NCBI RefSeq assembly: GCF_001460935.1
Contig: NZ_LN906597.1
Span: forward strand, 792,768 to 856,767
Length of the DNA stretch: 64,000 bases
Direction: 5' to 3'
Origin: Candidatus Ichthyocystis hellenicum
GTDB taxonomy: Bacteria; Pseudomonadota; Gammaproteobacteria; Burkholderiales; 2013Ark19i
The notes under the pieces: model-generated
What the model saw: only the letters and a program-made list of their open reading frames with translations
What the model was told of the DNA's origin: nothing
Databases searched by the model: none
Made by a program: the position numbers and the translations under genes
Shown here: piece by piece, positions 8,447 to 17,087 of the stretch
Layout: each line of letters opens with the position of its first letter
How positions within the stretch are numbered: position 1 is the stretch's first letter

Positions 8447-9121
8447 TTACCAGCGTTTGCCTTTGGGCGATTCCAGAAACGGTTTCAGTTTTACAGATAT
8501 TGCCTCTCTGGCACGAAAGATTCTTGATCGCACAGTTCCAACTGGGCACTCCATTATCGTAGCTATGTCATCATAGCTAAGTCCTTCAACCTCCCGTAGT
8601 ACTAGTGCTTCTCGCAGTTCGTTTGGTAAAGATTGTGTGACTTTATTAATTATGTTAGCTGTCTGTTTGCTCATTAATTCCAGTTCTGGTGTGTCTAAGT
8701 TAGATACGTATTCTTCGTGACTGTTATTCTTATCATCGTCAACGGTTATGTCCTTGATGATGAAATTTTGTTTCCCAAGAGTTTCTAGATAATTTTTACC
8801 AGTATTAATGGCAATGCGGTAAATCCAAGTGTAAAAAGCACTATCTCCTCTAAAATTGCCTATGGCTCTGTAGGCTTTGATGAATACTTCTTGAGCAATA
8901 TCTTCAACCTCTTGTTGGTTACGTATCAATCTGTTAAGAAGTCGAATAATGCGATTTTGGTATTTGATTACAAGTAACTCAAAAGAAGCAACATCTCCTT
9001 CTTGAACACGAAGAACCAGTGTCTTGTCAGAAGGTGTTTCCTTAGTTACTACGGTACTAATTTTAGTTACTACAGTATTTATTTTTGGCACTATAGTATC
9101 AGTAACGGCTTTTTTATTCAT
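8447..9121 (-). CDS. rpoE: RNA polymerase ECF sigma factor, RpoE (sigma-24) type
   Basis: This 224-residue sigma factor would direct RNA polymerase to envelope-stress promoters. Region 2 (QEVEDIAQEVFIKAYRA and FRGDSAFYTWIYRIA) and region 4 (LPNELREALVLREVEGLSY through GTVRSRIFRARE) match the RpoE subgroup. The N-terminus is unusual: about 30 residues before region 2 contain three near-identical heptads (IVPKINT, VVTKIST, VVTKETP). The usual order after fabF is rpoE-rseA-rseB-mucD on the same strand. Here the gene is inverted and no anti-sigma gene is adjacent, although an RseC-like protein follows on the other strand. GGGAA lies about 7 bases before the ATG. Confidence 0.87.
   Translation of the reverse strand: MNKKAVTDTIVPKINTVVTKISTVVTKETPSDKTLVLRVQEGDVASFELLVIKYQNRIIRLLNRLIRNQQEVEDIAQEVFIKAYRAIGNFRGDSAFYTWIYRIAINTGKNYLETLGKQNFIIKDITVDDDKNNSHEEYVSNLDTPELELMSKQTANIINKVTQSLPNELREALVLREVEGLSYDDIATIMECPVGTVRSRIFRAREAISVKLKPFLESPKGKRW
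9032..9094 (-). repeat. Three 21-bp in-frame repeats in the rpoE N-terminus
   Basis: Residues 10-30 of the RpoE-like protein form three degenerate heptads: IVPKINT, VVTKIST and VVTKETP. On the plus strand this shows as recurring TTAGTTACTA-like units. Expansion or loss of units would change the protein length without a frameshift. Confidence 0.6.
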
Positions 9122-9375
9122 ATTTTGTTCCCATTACCTAATAGCTTATTTCTATTGGATAATAATTTATTCTTGCGTATAGATTACCTAATTTTTATTG
9201 ATATGTTTCAAAGTCCTTCGTCATGTAGAGTGTAAATATAATATTGATTTTCATGAAATTAGCGATAAATTATTTGTATGAACCATTGTTTTTTAGATAA
9301 CCTACTGCATGAGAGGAAATATTGCTTTTTTGTTGAAAAACACAACTGCCACTATCTATTGGCGCGGGAGAATAT

Positions 9376-9837
9376 GTGAAAAAATGTGCAGCGTCGCAAA
9401 CTACCATCTTCGTGCGCGTTGTCGCAACCGAGGGTAATAATATCATGGTTAGGCATACTAATGATGCTTATCTTTGTAGTAGGTGCTTATCACTGGGATA
9501 TTGTGCTTCTCAGGGTATTTACTCGATCTTTTCCGGTGTATTTTTGCCTATTTTTACCATTTATTCTGTTGACTCATGCCACATAGGGGATGTTTTGCAG
9601 GTTTCTGTACCAAGGAAGGTATTTTTGTTGGGTCTGTTATTAATTTTTTTCATTCCCACAATATCTTTTCTGGTAGTTGCGGTCGCAGCTGAATTTTTCC
9701 ATTTAAGAGAGGTGTGGATTTTTTTGCTATCATGTTTTTCCTTTTTGGGGTCTTTAGCGGTGGTGCGTTTTTGTTTATCACGTTACCATCTTGATTGTGT
9801 TCTTTCTTGTAAAAAAATTGGTTTTCCAAATGAGTAG
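9376..9837 (+). CDS. rseC: RseC/MucC-like positive regulator of sigma-E, membrane protein
   Basis: This 153-residue protein has the RseC/MucC layout: an N-terminal VRVVATEGNN strand, a cysteine cluster (Cys34, Cys37, Cys43), a V-x-SVPRK segment and two adjacent membrane helices at about 82-105 and 112-133. RseC proteins sit in the inner membrane and modulate sigma-E or help reduce SoxR. Its place between rpoE and lepA is where rseC belongs in related genomes, although rseA, rseB and mucD are missing. The start is a GTG at 9376 with GGGAG about 5 bases upstream. Similarity is modest; the family call relies on layout and position. Confidence 0.65.
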   Translation: MKKCAASQTTIFVRVVATEGNNIMVRHTNDAYLCSRCLSLGYCASQGIYSIFSGVFLPIFTIYSVDSCHIGDVLQVSVPRKVFLLGLLLIFFIPTISFLVVAVAAEFFHLREVWIFLLSCFSFLGSLAVVRFCLSRYHLDCVLSCKKIGFPNE

Positions 9838-9895
9838 GGGTCTTATTGACATAGGCTGGTAGCTATTATTGGCTGAGGTATTTTCACGGATTTTT

Positions 9896-11701
9896 ATGGA
9901 AAAAGAATATGTTCGTAATTTTTGCATTATTGCTCATATAGATCACGGTAAATCTACATTAGCCGATCGTTTTATACAGGAGTGTGGTGCTCTTGATAAG
10001 CGTGAGATGTCCGATCAGGTTTTGGACTCAATGGATTTGGAGAGAGAGCGTGGTATAACCATTAAAGCTCAAACAGTTGCCTTAGATTACCGTGCTGCTG
10101 ATGGTAATTTGTACCGACTAAATCTGATTGATACCCCAGGTCATGTAGATTTTTCATATGAAGTTTCTCGTAGTTTGACTGCATGTGAGGGTGCCTTGTT
10201 GGTGGTTGATGCAAGTCAGGGGGTTGAGGCGCAGACAGTTGCTAATTGCTATACGGCTCTTGAACTTGGTGTTGAAGTTTTTCCCGTTCTCAACAAAATA
10301 GATTTGCCAGCAGCGGATCCAGATAGAGTTAGGCTAGAGATAGAGGATGTTATCGGTATTGATGCTACTTCTGCTCCTGAATGTAGTGCTAAGACAGGAT
10401 TTGGTGTTGTTGAACTGTTAGAGTATGTGGTTCGTATGGTTCCAAAACCAAGATGCCGTTTAGATCAGCCTCTTAAGGCGTTGATCATAGATTCTTGGTT
10501 TGACAATTATGTTGGTGTTGTGGTTCTGATTAGGGTTTTTGATGGAGAAGTCCGTACCGGGGATAGGATTCGTTTCTTGTCCACTGGTGAAGATTTTTCT
10601 TGTGAGCAATTGGGTGTTTTCACCCCGGCAGCGAAGATTTACGATTCTTTGGGGTCAGGTGATGTCGGGTTTATTGTTGCTGGTATAAAATCTCTTAGCT
10701 CTGCTCGTGTTGGCGATACCATTACTTTGTCTAATTCTCCGGCTAGTGATCCTCTTCCTGGTTTTAAAGAAGTTAAGCCGCAAGTGTTTGCTGGTTTTTA
10801 TCCAACTGAATCTAATCAGTATGATTCATTACGTGAGGCTCTTCAGAAGCTTAAACTTAATGATGCTGCCATTACTTTTGAGCCAGAGGTTTCTGATGCT
10901 TTGGGTTCAGGGTTTCGGTGCGGATTTTTGGGACTTCTGCACATGGATGTTGTTCAAGAACGCTTGGAGAGGGAGTATGGTGCTCAATTGATTTGCACTG
11001 CCCCTACTGTTGTTTATCAAGTAGTTCTTAAGGATGGTGGCTCCATTCATATTGAAAATCCGGCTCGATTACCTGATCCTTCAAAGATTATGGAAATTAG
11101 GGAGCCGATTATCAAGTGTTCTATTTTTGTGCCGGAAGAATATGTGGGTTCTGTAATGACTTTATGTAGTGAGAAACGAGGTATACAAAGAGACATGCAA
11201 TACCGTGGCCGGCAAGTGGAAATGGTTTATGATATGCCGAGTGCTGAAGTTGTAATGGACTTTTTTGACCGCTTGAAGTCAGTTAGTAGGGGTTATGCAT
11301 CGCTGGATTACGAGTTTATCGAGTTTAGGGTGGCAGATGTAGTGAAAATGGATATTCTTATTAATGGTGATCGAGTTGATGCTCTATCCACTATGGTTCA
11401 TCGTGCTAATTCCCAGTATCGTGGGCGTATACTAGCTGAAAGGTTGCGCGGTCTTATTCCTCGTCAGATGTTTGACGTGGCAGTTCAGGCTGCCGTAGGT
11501 AGCCATATCATAGCTAGAGAGAACATTAAGGCGCTGAGGAAGAATGTGTTAGCTAAGTGCTATGGTGGAGATATTACCAGAAAAAGGAAATTGCTGGAAA
11601 AGCAAAAGGAGGGCAAGAAACGAATGAAACAAGTAGGAGCTGTGGAAATACCTCAGGAGGCTTTTTTGGCAGTTTTGAAGACTGATAATTCATCACGTTG
11701 A
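9896..11701 (+). CDS. lepA: Elongation factor 4 (LepA)
   Basis: LepA is a ribosome-associated GTPase that affects initiation and back-translocation. The 601-residue protein has the P-loop AHIDHGKST at 13-21, the DTPGHVDF switch, the NKID specificity motif and the characteristic C-terminal basic domain ([24 protein letters not shown] in part). The ATG at 9896 gives the standard MEKEYVRNF start; a TTG at 9869 would add nine residues. lepB follows after 18 bases, the normal partner. Confidence 0.95.
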   Translation: MEKEYVRNFCIIAHIDHGKSTLADRFIQECGALDKREMSDQVLDSMDLERERGITIKAQTVALDYRAADGNLYRLNLIDTPGHVDFSYEVSRSLTACEGALLVVDASQGVEAQTVANCYTALELGVEVFPVLNKIDLPAADPDRVRLEIEDVIGIDATSAPECSAKTGFGVVELLEYVVRMVPKPRCRLDQPLKALIIDSWFDNYVGVVVLIRVFDGEVRTGDRIRFLSTGEDFSCEQLGVFTPAAKIYDSLGSGDVGFIVAGIKSLSSARVGDTITLSNSPASDPLPGFKEVKPQVFAGFYPTESNQYDSLREALQKLKLNDAAITFEPEVSDALGSGFRCGFLGLLHMDVVQERLEREYGAQLICTAPTVVYQVVLKDGGSIHIENPARLPDPSKIMEIREPIIKCSIFVPEEYVGSVMTLCSEKRGIQRDMQYRGRQVEMVYDMPSAEVVMDFFDRLKSVSRGYASLDYEFIEFRVADVVKMDILINGDRVDALSTMVHRANSQYRGRILAERLRGLIPRQMFDVAVQAAVGSHIIARENIKALRKNVLAKCYGGDITRKRKLLEKQKEGKKRMKQVGAVEIPQEAFLAVLKTDNSSR

Positions 11702-11719
11702 GTTCTGGAGGAATATTCT

Positions 11720-12541
11720 TTGGAGAGAGTTAACTTTGTTTTAGTGCTGTTTTTGTTAGTTGTTGTGACGGGATGTTTGTGGGGGTTTAATTTTTTCTAC
11801 GCCTCTAGACGACGTCAATGTGGTTGTCCTGATCCATGGTGGATGGAATGGGGTGGTGGTTTCTTTCCAGTGTTGTTATCGGTATTTTTGATACGTTCCT
11901 TCTTGGTTGAGCCATTCCGTATACCATCTGAGTCCATGCTTCCCACCCTATTGGTTGGCGATTTTATTTTGGTTAACAAGTTTGTTTATGGAATCAGGTT
12001 ACCAATGATAAACAAAAAGGTGATATCTATTAAGGAACCTGAACGGGGCGATATTATTGTTTTTCGCTATCCTCGCGATGTTAGCATTGATTATATTAAG
12101 AGAGTTGTTGGTATCCCAGGTGATGAGATAGTTTACCGTAATAAAGAGTTGTTAATTAATAATGTCTCAATTTCTAAGAGAAGAGCCCCAGATTATCTAA
12201 ATACGAGCCGTCTGGTTTTTTCAGAGCGTTATCAGGAAAACTTGCTTGGTGTGTTTCACTATGTATTGAATGATTCAGATCGTACAGTTTTTCCTCCTCC
12301 CGCTAAAAATTTTATTAATGATAAAAATTGTTCCTTTAGTTTTAACGAAATTAGGTGTCACGTCCCTGATGGTAGTTACTTTGTGATGGGTGATAATCGT
12401 GACAACAGTTCTGATAGCAGAGTTTGGGGATTTGTACCAGAGGAATATATTGTCGGTAAGGCATTTTTTGTTTGGTTTCATGCTGGTGGTTTGTTTCCGC
12501 CTTTAGGGATTAAGTTATCCCGTATTGGGCCGCTTATTTAA
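11720..12541 (+). CDS. lepB: Signal peptidase I
   Basis: LepB cleaves signal peptides from exported proteins at the outer face of the inner membrane. The 273-residue protein has two N-terminal membrane helices (about 6-26 and 49-63), the nucleophile Ser72 in PSESMLPT, the general-base Lys127 in DYIKRVVG, and the C-terminal box GDNRDNSSDSR. The start is a TTG at 11720, supported by a strong GGAGG 8 bases upstream; no suitable ATG is in frame. A Cys pair at 34-36 lies in the loop between the helices. Confidence 0.93.
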   Translation: MERVNFVLVLFLLVVVTGCLWGFNFFYASRRRQCGCPDPWWMEWGGGFFPVLLSVFLIRSFLVEPFRIPSESMLPTLLVGDFILVNKFVYGIRLPMINKKVISIKEPERGDIIVFRYPRDVSIDYIKRVVGIPGDEIVYRNKELLINNVSISKRRAPDYLNTSRLVFSERYQENLLGVFHYVLNDSDRTVFPPPAKNFINDKNCSFSFNEIRCHVPDGSYFVMGDNRDNSSDSRVWGFVPEEYIVGKAFFVWFHAGGLFPPLGIKLSRIGPLI

Positions 12542-12555
12542 TATATGAGGGGAGT

Positions 12556-13254
12556 ATGACTGCTTCTTCTGTTGATTTTGAGGAATTGTCGAAATCATTT
12601 GGTTATTCTTTTCAGAATAAAGATTTAGTGCAATCGGCTTTAACTCATAGTTCATTGGGTAAGGACAATTATGAACGCCTTGAGTTTTTAGGTGATAGTG
12701 TTGTCAATTTAGCTGCAGCTAGTCTTTTGTTCCATCGTTTTCCTGATTTGCGTGAGGGAGATTTATCTCGTTTGCGAGCTTCTCTTGTTAAGAAGAGTGC
12801 GTTAACAGAGATGGCTAACAGTATTAATTTGGAGAAACATGTTCGTTTGGCACAAATTAGGAATAGATCGGGTAAGGGAAGTGTTCAGCCATCTATTCTA
12901 TCTGACGTTTTTGAGGCTCTTCTAGGGGTTGTTTTTTTAGAAGCAGGTTTTGAGAAATCGTCTGAAGTTGCAACTGCTCTGTTGGCAATACTTTTGGATA
13001 AACTTGATCCTAAATCGTCTAAAGATCCTAAGACAAAATTGCAAGAATTTTTGCAGTCGCAGCGTATTGATTTGCCGGAGTACGTGATATTGAATACCTA
13101 TGGTTTGGCTCATCAGCAGATTTTTGAGGTGGCATGTAGGGTTCCTGCGCTTGATATCGAAGGGATTGGTCATGGTCGTTCACGCCGATTGGCAGAACAG
13201 GAAGCGGCTGCTATTGTTCTTACTTGTCTTGATTATCATGGAATGGAGTCTTAG
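12556..13254 (+). CDS. rnc: Ribonuclease III
   Basis: RNase III processes rRNA precursors and other double-stranded RNA. In the 232-residue protein the nuclease signature ERLEFLGD is at 40-47, and the metal-binding Asp117 and Glu120 lie in DVFEALLG. A double-stranded RNA-binding domain runs from about 158 to the C-terminus. The ATG at 12556 follows GGGGAG. The stop shares one base with the GTG of era, the conserved lepB-rnc-era-recO order. Confidence 0.94.
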   Translation: MTASSVDFEELSKSFGYSFQNKDLVQSALTHSSLGKDNYERLEFLGDSVVNLAAASLLFHRFPDLREGDLSRLRASLVKKSALTEMANSINLEKHVRLAQIRNRSGKGSVQPSILSDVFEALLGVVFLEAGFEKSSEVATALLAILLDKLDPKSSKDPKTKLQEFLQSQRIDLPEYVILNTYGLAHQQIFEVACRVPALDIEGIGHGRSRRLAEQEAAAIVLTCLDYHGMES

Positions 13255-14180
13255 TGTTGCGTTGTGGTCAAGTGGGATTGGTTGGTCGTCCTAATGTTGG
13301 TAAGTCTACTCTGTTGAACTGTTTAATTGGGGCTAAAATTTCTATTACTTCACGTAAACCACAGACAACAAGGCATCGTTTGCTCGGTGTTTTAACGCGT
13401 AGTGACTGCCAATATTTGTTCGTAGATACTCCTGGTTCTTGTAAATCAGGGCTTAAGCGTCTAAGTGTTGCTATGGCTAGTGCCCTGAAGGCAACCATTG
13501 CGGATGTTGATGTTGTTGTTTTAGTAGTTGATGCCACTAACTGGACAGATTTAGATGAAAGTTTTTTGAGGCAGTTAGGATCCTCTACTCCAGTTGTTGT
13601 GGCAGTAAATAAGATGGATGTTCTTAAAGAAAAGCATCACGATACTTCATTGCGTGATTTAGAAACCAAGATTAGTTCTGTTATTAGTCCGGTATCGTTT
13701 TGTTTGGTTAGTGCACGTAAAAACAAAGGAACTGATGTTCTTTTGTCTACTATTGCTTCTTTGTTACCTCAGCAAAGTTTTTTTTACCCAGAGGACATGC
13801 TTACTGATAGAACGGATCGTTTTTTGGTGTCTGAGATAATTCGTGAAAAAGTTTTTCGTTGTTTGGGAGATGAGCTTCCATATGGGTCTGCTGTGCGTAT
13901 TGAATCATTTGAAGAGAGTCCTAGCATAACTAAGATTAGAGCTGTGATTTATGTCGAAAAAGAAAATTATAAGCGAATCATAATTGGTAAAAATGGTGAT
14001 TTGATAAAGATGATAGGTACAGTTGCTCGTCATGATATAGAGAAATTTCTTGGATGTAAGGTTTTTTTGGGTTTGTGGGTAAAAGTGAAGTTGGGTTGGT
14101 GTAACGACGCAGTATGTCTCAAAGAGTTGGGGTATGAGATAACTGAATCGGACGAGCAGTGTCCAAAAAAGTTGAGCTAG
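13254..14180 (+). CDS. era: GTPase Era
   Basis: Era binds the 3' end of 16S rRNA and helps assemble the 30S subunit. The 308-residue protein has G1 GRPNVGKST at 11-19, a G2 region with RKPQTTRH, G3 DTPG, G4 NKMD and a C-terminal KH domain with IIGKNGDLIK. The likely start is the GTG at 13254, overlapping the rnc stop by one base; a TTG one codon later is also possible. The end overlaps recO by 22 bases. Confidence 0.94.
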   Translation: MLRCGQVGLVGRPNVGKSTLLNCLIGAKISITSRKPQTTRHRLLGVLTRSDCQYLFVDTPGSCKSGLKRLSVAMASALKATIADVDVVVLVVDATNWTDLDESFLRQLGSSTPVVVAVNKMDVLKEKHHDTSLRDLETKISSVISPVSFCLVSARKNKGTDVLLSTIASLLPQQSFFYPEDMLTDRTDRFLVSEIIREKVFRCLGDELPYGSAVRIESFEESPSITKIRAVIYVEKENYKRIIIGKNGDLIKMIGTVARHDIEKFLGCKVFLGLWVKVKLGWCNDAVCLKELGYEITESDEQCPKKLS

Positions 14181-14881
14181 AACAGGAACCTTGCTTCGTT
14201 TTGCACCGTAAATTTTACGATGATGATTCCGTGTGGTTGGATTGTCTTACAAACAACCATGGACGGGTTAGTATTTTCGCTCGTGGTGCTAGGCGCCCGC
14301 ATTCGGTATTTGGACAAGCATTGATTCCGTTTCAGCCATTGCTTGTTAATGCATCCGGGTCTGGTTTATTGAGATTGATAAGCGTAGAGTACGTACGCAT
14401 TCTTCCTTTTTTGACAGATCGTAGATCGTGGGTTGCGCTGTATGTAAATGAGCTCATTATGCGGCTTTTCCCAAGAGAATATAGTTGTCCTGATCTGTTT
14501 TCTCTGTATTGTGACACCCTGGAAGAGATTGCCCAGGAAGATTCTGATTTTTTTGATGCCATTCTCCGTCGCTTTGAGATAGCACTTTTGGATATACTCG
14601 GATATTCTCTGATTTTTTGCGTTAGTGGTGATATTGGAGGCGAAATTGTTCCGAGTAATTTTTATACCTACGCAATCGGTTCGGGTTTTTTGAGTTGCAC
14701 CAGTGATTTTTTATCTGGGGTTGTTTTGTCTGGTCAGTCTTTAATAGACCTGTCCAATGGGATAGTGTCTATTGGAAATGCCTATGAAGTTCGGAATTTG
14801 ATGCGCCACATTATAGATTATCATTTGGATGGATATGCATTAAAAACTAGGAAAATGTTGCAGATATTGGTTAAAAGGTGA
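14159..14881 (+). CDS. recO: DNA repair protein RecO
   Basis: RecO loads RecA on SSB-coated single-stranded DNA in the RecFOR pathway. The 240-residue protein has the N-terminal OB-fold pattern (FVLHRKFYDDDSVWLDCLTN onward, then RVSIFARGARRP) and the helical C-terminal domain with YALKTRKML near the end. No Cys4 zinc site is visible, as in many proteobacterial RecO proteins. The start is a GTG at 14159 inside the end of era, consistent with translational coupling. Confidence 0.88.
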   Translation: MSKKVELEQEPCFVLHRKFYDDDSVWLDCLTNNHGRVSIFARGARRPHSVFGQALIPFQPLLVNASGSGLLRLISVEYVRILPFLTDRRSWVALYVNELIMRLFPREYSCPDLFSLYCDTLEEIAQEDSDFFDAILRRFEIALLDILGYSLIFCVSGDIGGEIVPSNFYTYAIGSGFLSCTSDFLSGVVLSGQSLIDLSNGIVSIGNAYEVRNLMRHIIDYHLDGYALKTRKMLQILVKR

Positions 14882-14888
14882 GAGTTTA

Positions 14889-15617
14889 ATGATCCGAAAG
14901 TGTTTGCGTTTGGGCGTGAATATAGATCACATTGCCACAGTTCGTCAGCTGAGATTGGGATCTGTTCCCAGTCCGGTTCGTATGGCCTTGCTTGCAGAGG
15001 AGAGCGGTGCCGATCAAATTACATGTCATTTACGGGAAGATCGTCGCCACATTCAGGAGGATGACGTCGTTTCGTTGCGAAAGTCTATAAAAACATCACT
15101 TAATGTCGAGACCTCATTGGACCCCGACATCTTATCATTTTTGGCTAAGATAGGGCCAGACAGTTTGTGCCTAGTTCCGGAACGTCGGGAAGAATTGACT
15201 ACAGAGGGTGGATTGGATGTAATCCAAAATGAATTTAGGTTAAGTTCTGTTGTTTCCAGTTTTCGTAAAAAGGGAGTTAGGGTATCTATTTTTATTGATC
15301 CAGATTTTTCTCAACTAGATGCTGCTGCAAGATTATTTGTGGATAGTGTTGAATTTAATACAGGCTTATATTCTAATTCGTTAACTTCTGAGATGAGAGA
15401 AGAACGTATCAATCAGCTTATTTCTGCTGGTAATTATGCGGAAGGTTTGGGTTTAATTGTTAATGCTGGTCACGGGTTGGATTACAAAAATGTGTTGCCG
15501 ATATTATCAATTCCTGGTCTCGTTGAGTTAAATATTGGCTATGCAATTGTTGTGTATGCTTTGGATGTTGGATGGGCTAATGCTGTTTCGAGAATGAAAC
15601 AGATTCTTTGTAACTAG
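14889..15617 (+). CDS. pdxJ: Pyridoxine 5'-phosphate synthase
   Basis: PdxJ closes the pyridine ring of vitamin B6 from 1-deoxyxylulose 5-phosphate and 3-amino-1-hydroxyacetone phosphate. The 242-residue TIM barrel shows LGVNIDHIATVRQLR at the start, ITCHLREDRRHIQ, and the C-terminal NAGHGLDYKNV and ELNIGYAIV motifs. The spacing to recO is 7 bases and to acpS 12 bases. The pdxJ-acpS pair is the usual proteobacterial arrangement. Confidence 0.95.
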   Translation: MIRKCLRLGVNIDHIATVRQLRLGSVPSPVRMALLAEESGADQITCHLREDRRHIQEDDVVSLRKSIKTSLNVETSLDPDILSFLAKIGPDSLCLVPERREELTTEGGLDVIQNEFRLSSVVSSFRKKGVRVSIFIDPDFSQLDAAARLFVDSVEFNTGLYSNSLTSEMREERINQLISAGNYAEGLGLIVNAGHGLDYKNVLPILSIPGLVELNIGYAIVVYALDVGWANAVSRMKQILCN

Positions 15618-15629
15618 TGACCGAGGTTC

Positions 15630-15998
15630 ATGATGATTGTTGGTGTAGGCACTGATTTTATACCTGTTGAGCGTTTTCATAGGCTGTGGTTGCGTTATAG
15701 CGATAGATTTTGTCGCAAAATCCTTAATGATAAAGATTATCCTTGGGTTGATGAGTCTTCTCCTCACAGAGGTATTGCAAAGAGTTTTGCTGCTAAGGAG
15801 GCTTTGTCTAAGGCCTTGGGTGTTGGTCGTAGGTATCCATTGACTTGGAGTAATATTGCGGTTTTGCGAGACTCGTACGGTAAACCGTTTTTTGCTTTCG
15901 ATGACCTTTTGCTGACCCACCTGTCAGTCTACAGAATTCATTTATCTCTGTCAGATGATGATGGCCATGTTTTGGCTTTTGTTATCGTTGAACTGTAG
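15630..15998 (+). CDS. acpS: Holo-ACP synthase
   Basis: AcpS transfers phosphopantetheine from CoA to Ser37 of the acyl carrier protein encoded at 6781. The 122-residue protein has the metal-binding Asp in VGVGTDFIPVERF and the conserved AKSFAAKEALSKALG helix, and it ends with DDDGHVLAFVIVE. Two tandem ATG codons (15630, 15633) could serve as start. Length is normal. Confidence 0.93.
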   Translation: MMIVGVGTDFIPVERFHRLWLRYSDRFCRKILNDKDYPWVDESSPHRGIAKSFAAKEALSKALGVGRRYPLTWSNIAVLRDSYGKPFFAFDDLLLTHLSVYRIHLSLSDDDGHVLAFVIVEL

Positions 15999-16043
15999 CA
16001 TTGTTTTTGGTTCAGTTTCTTACCGATTTTAGGGAATTTGATT

Positions 16044-17087
16044 ATGCAGTTGGTTTTGGGTCCGGTTATAGTAAGTTTTCACGGTACGGAGTTAAATGAA
16101 GAATCTAGGAAGCGCTTGAGTCACCCAGCGGTTGGTGGTGTCATACTTTTTTCTCGTAATTTTGAGGATATGGGTAAGTTACTGCTTTTGATAAAGGATA
16201 TAAAGTCTATAAAATCACCAAGGTTGCTAGTGAGTGTTGATCACGAGGGTGGTCGTGTTCAGCGGTTCAGAAATGGTTGGACACTGGTTCCTTCTGCTCG
16301 AGATATTGGTGATCTGTACAATGCAAATCCAGAAGAAGCCCTATTGTTAGCTACTGACATAGGGGTTATAGTCGGCTATGAGCTAGCTATGGTGGGCATT
16401 GACCTTACCTATGCTCCTGTTCTAGACATAGACTATCACGCAAACGATGTAATAGGGGATCGTGCTTTTCATCGGGATCCTGCTGTTGTATCTTTCTTGG
16501 CTGAGTGTTTCATTGAGGGTGTTTCTGCATCAGGTGTTCGTTGTGTTGGCAAGCATTACCCAGCTCATGGGTATGTTCAGGGTGATAGTCATTTTATGCA
16601 GCTAGCCGATCATCGGGTATTGGAAATGCTTAAGGATGATTTGCGTCCGTATTATGATTTACGTTATAAATTGTCAGGAATAATGGCATGTTGGGTTTCA
16701 TTTTCAAAGGTTGATCATTGGCCTGCCTGTTTGTCGTCTTTTTGGATAAATTATTTGCGACAGGACATAGGTTTTCGTCAGTGTGTTATAAGCGATGATT
16801 TGTCTATGCAGGGAGCTTCTGTTATTCCTGATCTGCACGAACGCCTTTATCGCGCTCTTGATGCAGGATGTGATATGGTGTGCTTGTGCGATGTGCTTGA
16901 TAGTACTGTTAATATAGATGATCTTCTAGATTCTTTGGATGTTTTTCGTCTTCATGACTGCCAAAAGCACGTGGATGATTTGCGAGCCTCAGATGTAAAT
17001 TTGGCTAATGTTGAGCCTCGTTATCGTGCTGCTAAGTTTCATTTGTCAGAATTTGTGGGTGCACGTTTATTGCCTAGTTTGTTGTGA
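16044..17087 (+). CDS. nagZ: Beta-N-acetylhexosaminidase NagZ
   Basis: NagZ removes GlcNAc from anhydro-muropeptides in cytoplasmic cell-wall recycling. The 347-residue GH3 barrel contains VSVDHEGGRVQRF, the loop KHYPAHG followed by DSH (family KHFPGHG...DSH, so one Gly is Ala) and the nucleophile Asp in VISDDLSMQGA. I prefer the ATG at 16044 to the TTG at 16038. AGGG lies about 9 bases upstream. The stop overlaps the uvrC GTG by 4 bases. Confidence 0.92.
   Translation: MQLVLGPVIVSFHGTELNEESRKRLSHPAVGGVILFSRNFEDMGKLLLLIKDIKSIKSPRLLVSVDHEGGRVQRFRNGWTLVPSARDIGDLYNANPEEALLLATDIGVIVGYELAMVGIDLTYAPVLDIDYHANDVIGDRAFHRDPAVVSFLAECFIEGVSASGVRCVGKHYPAHGYVQGDSHFMQLADHRVLEMLKDDLRPYYDLRYKLSGIMACWVSFSKVDHWPACLSSFWINYLRQDIGFRQCVISDDLSMQGASVIPDLHERLYRALDAGCDMVCLCDVLDSTVNIDDLLDSLDVFRLHDCQKHVDDLRASDVNLANVEPRYRAAKFHLSEFVGARLLPSLL

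Noticed and set aside
9122-9375. sigma-E autoregulatory promoter upstream of rpoE
   Set aside because: A GGACTTT-like element is present on the minus strand but no TCTGA-type -10 lies at the correct spacing.
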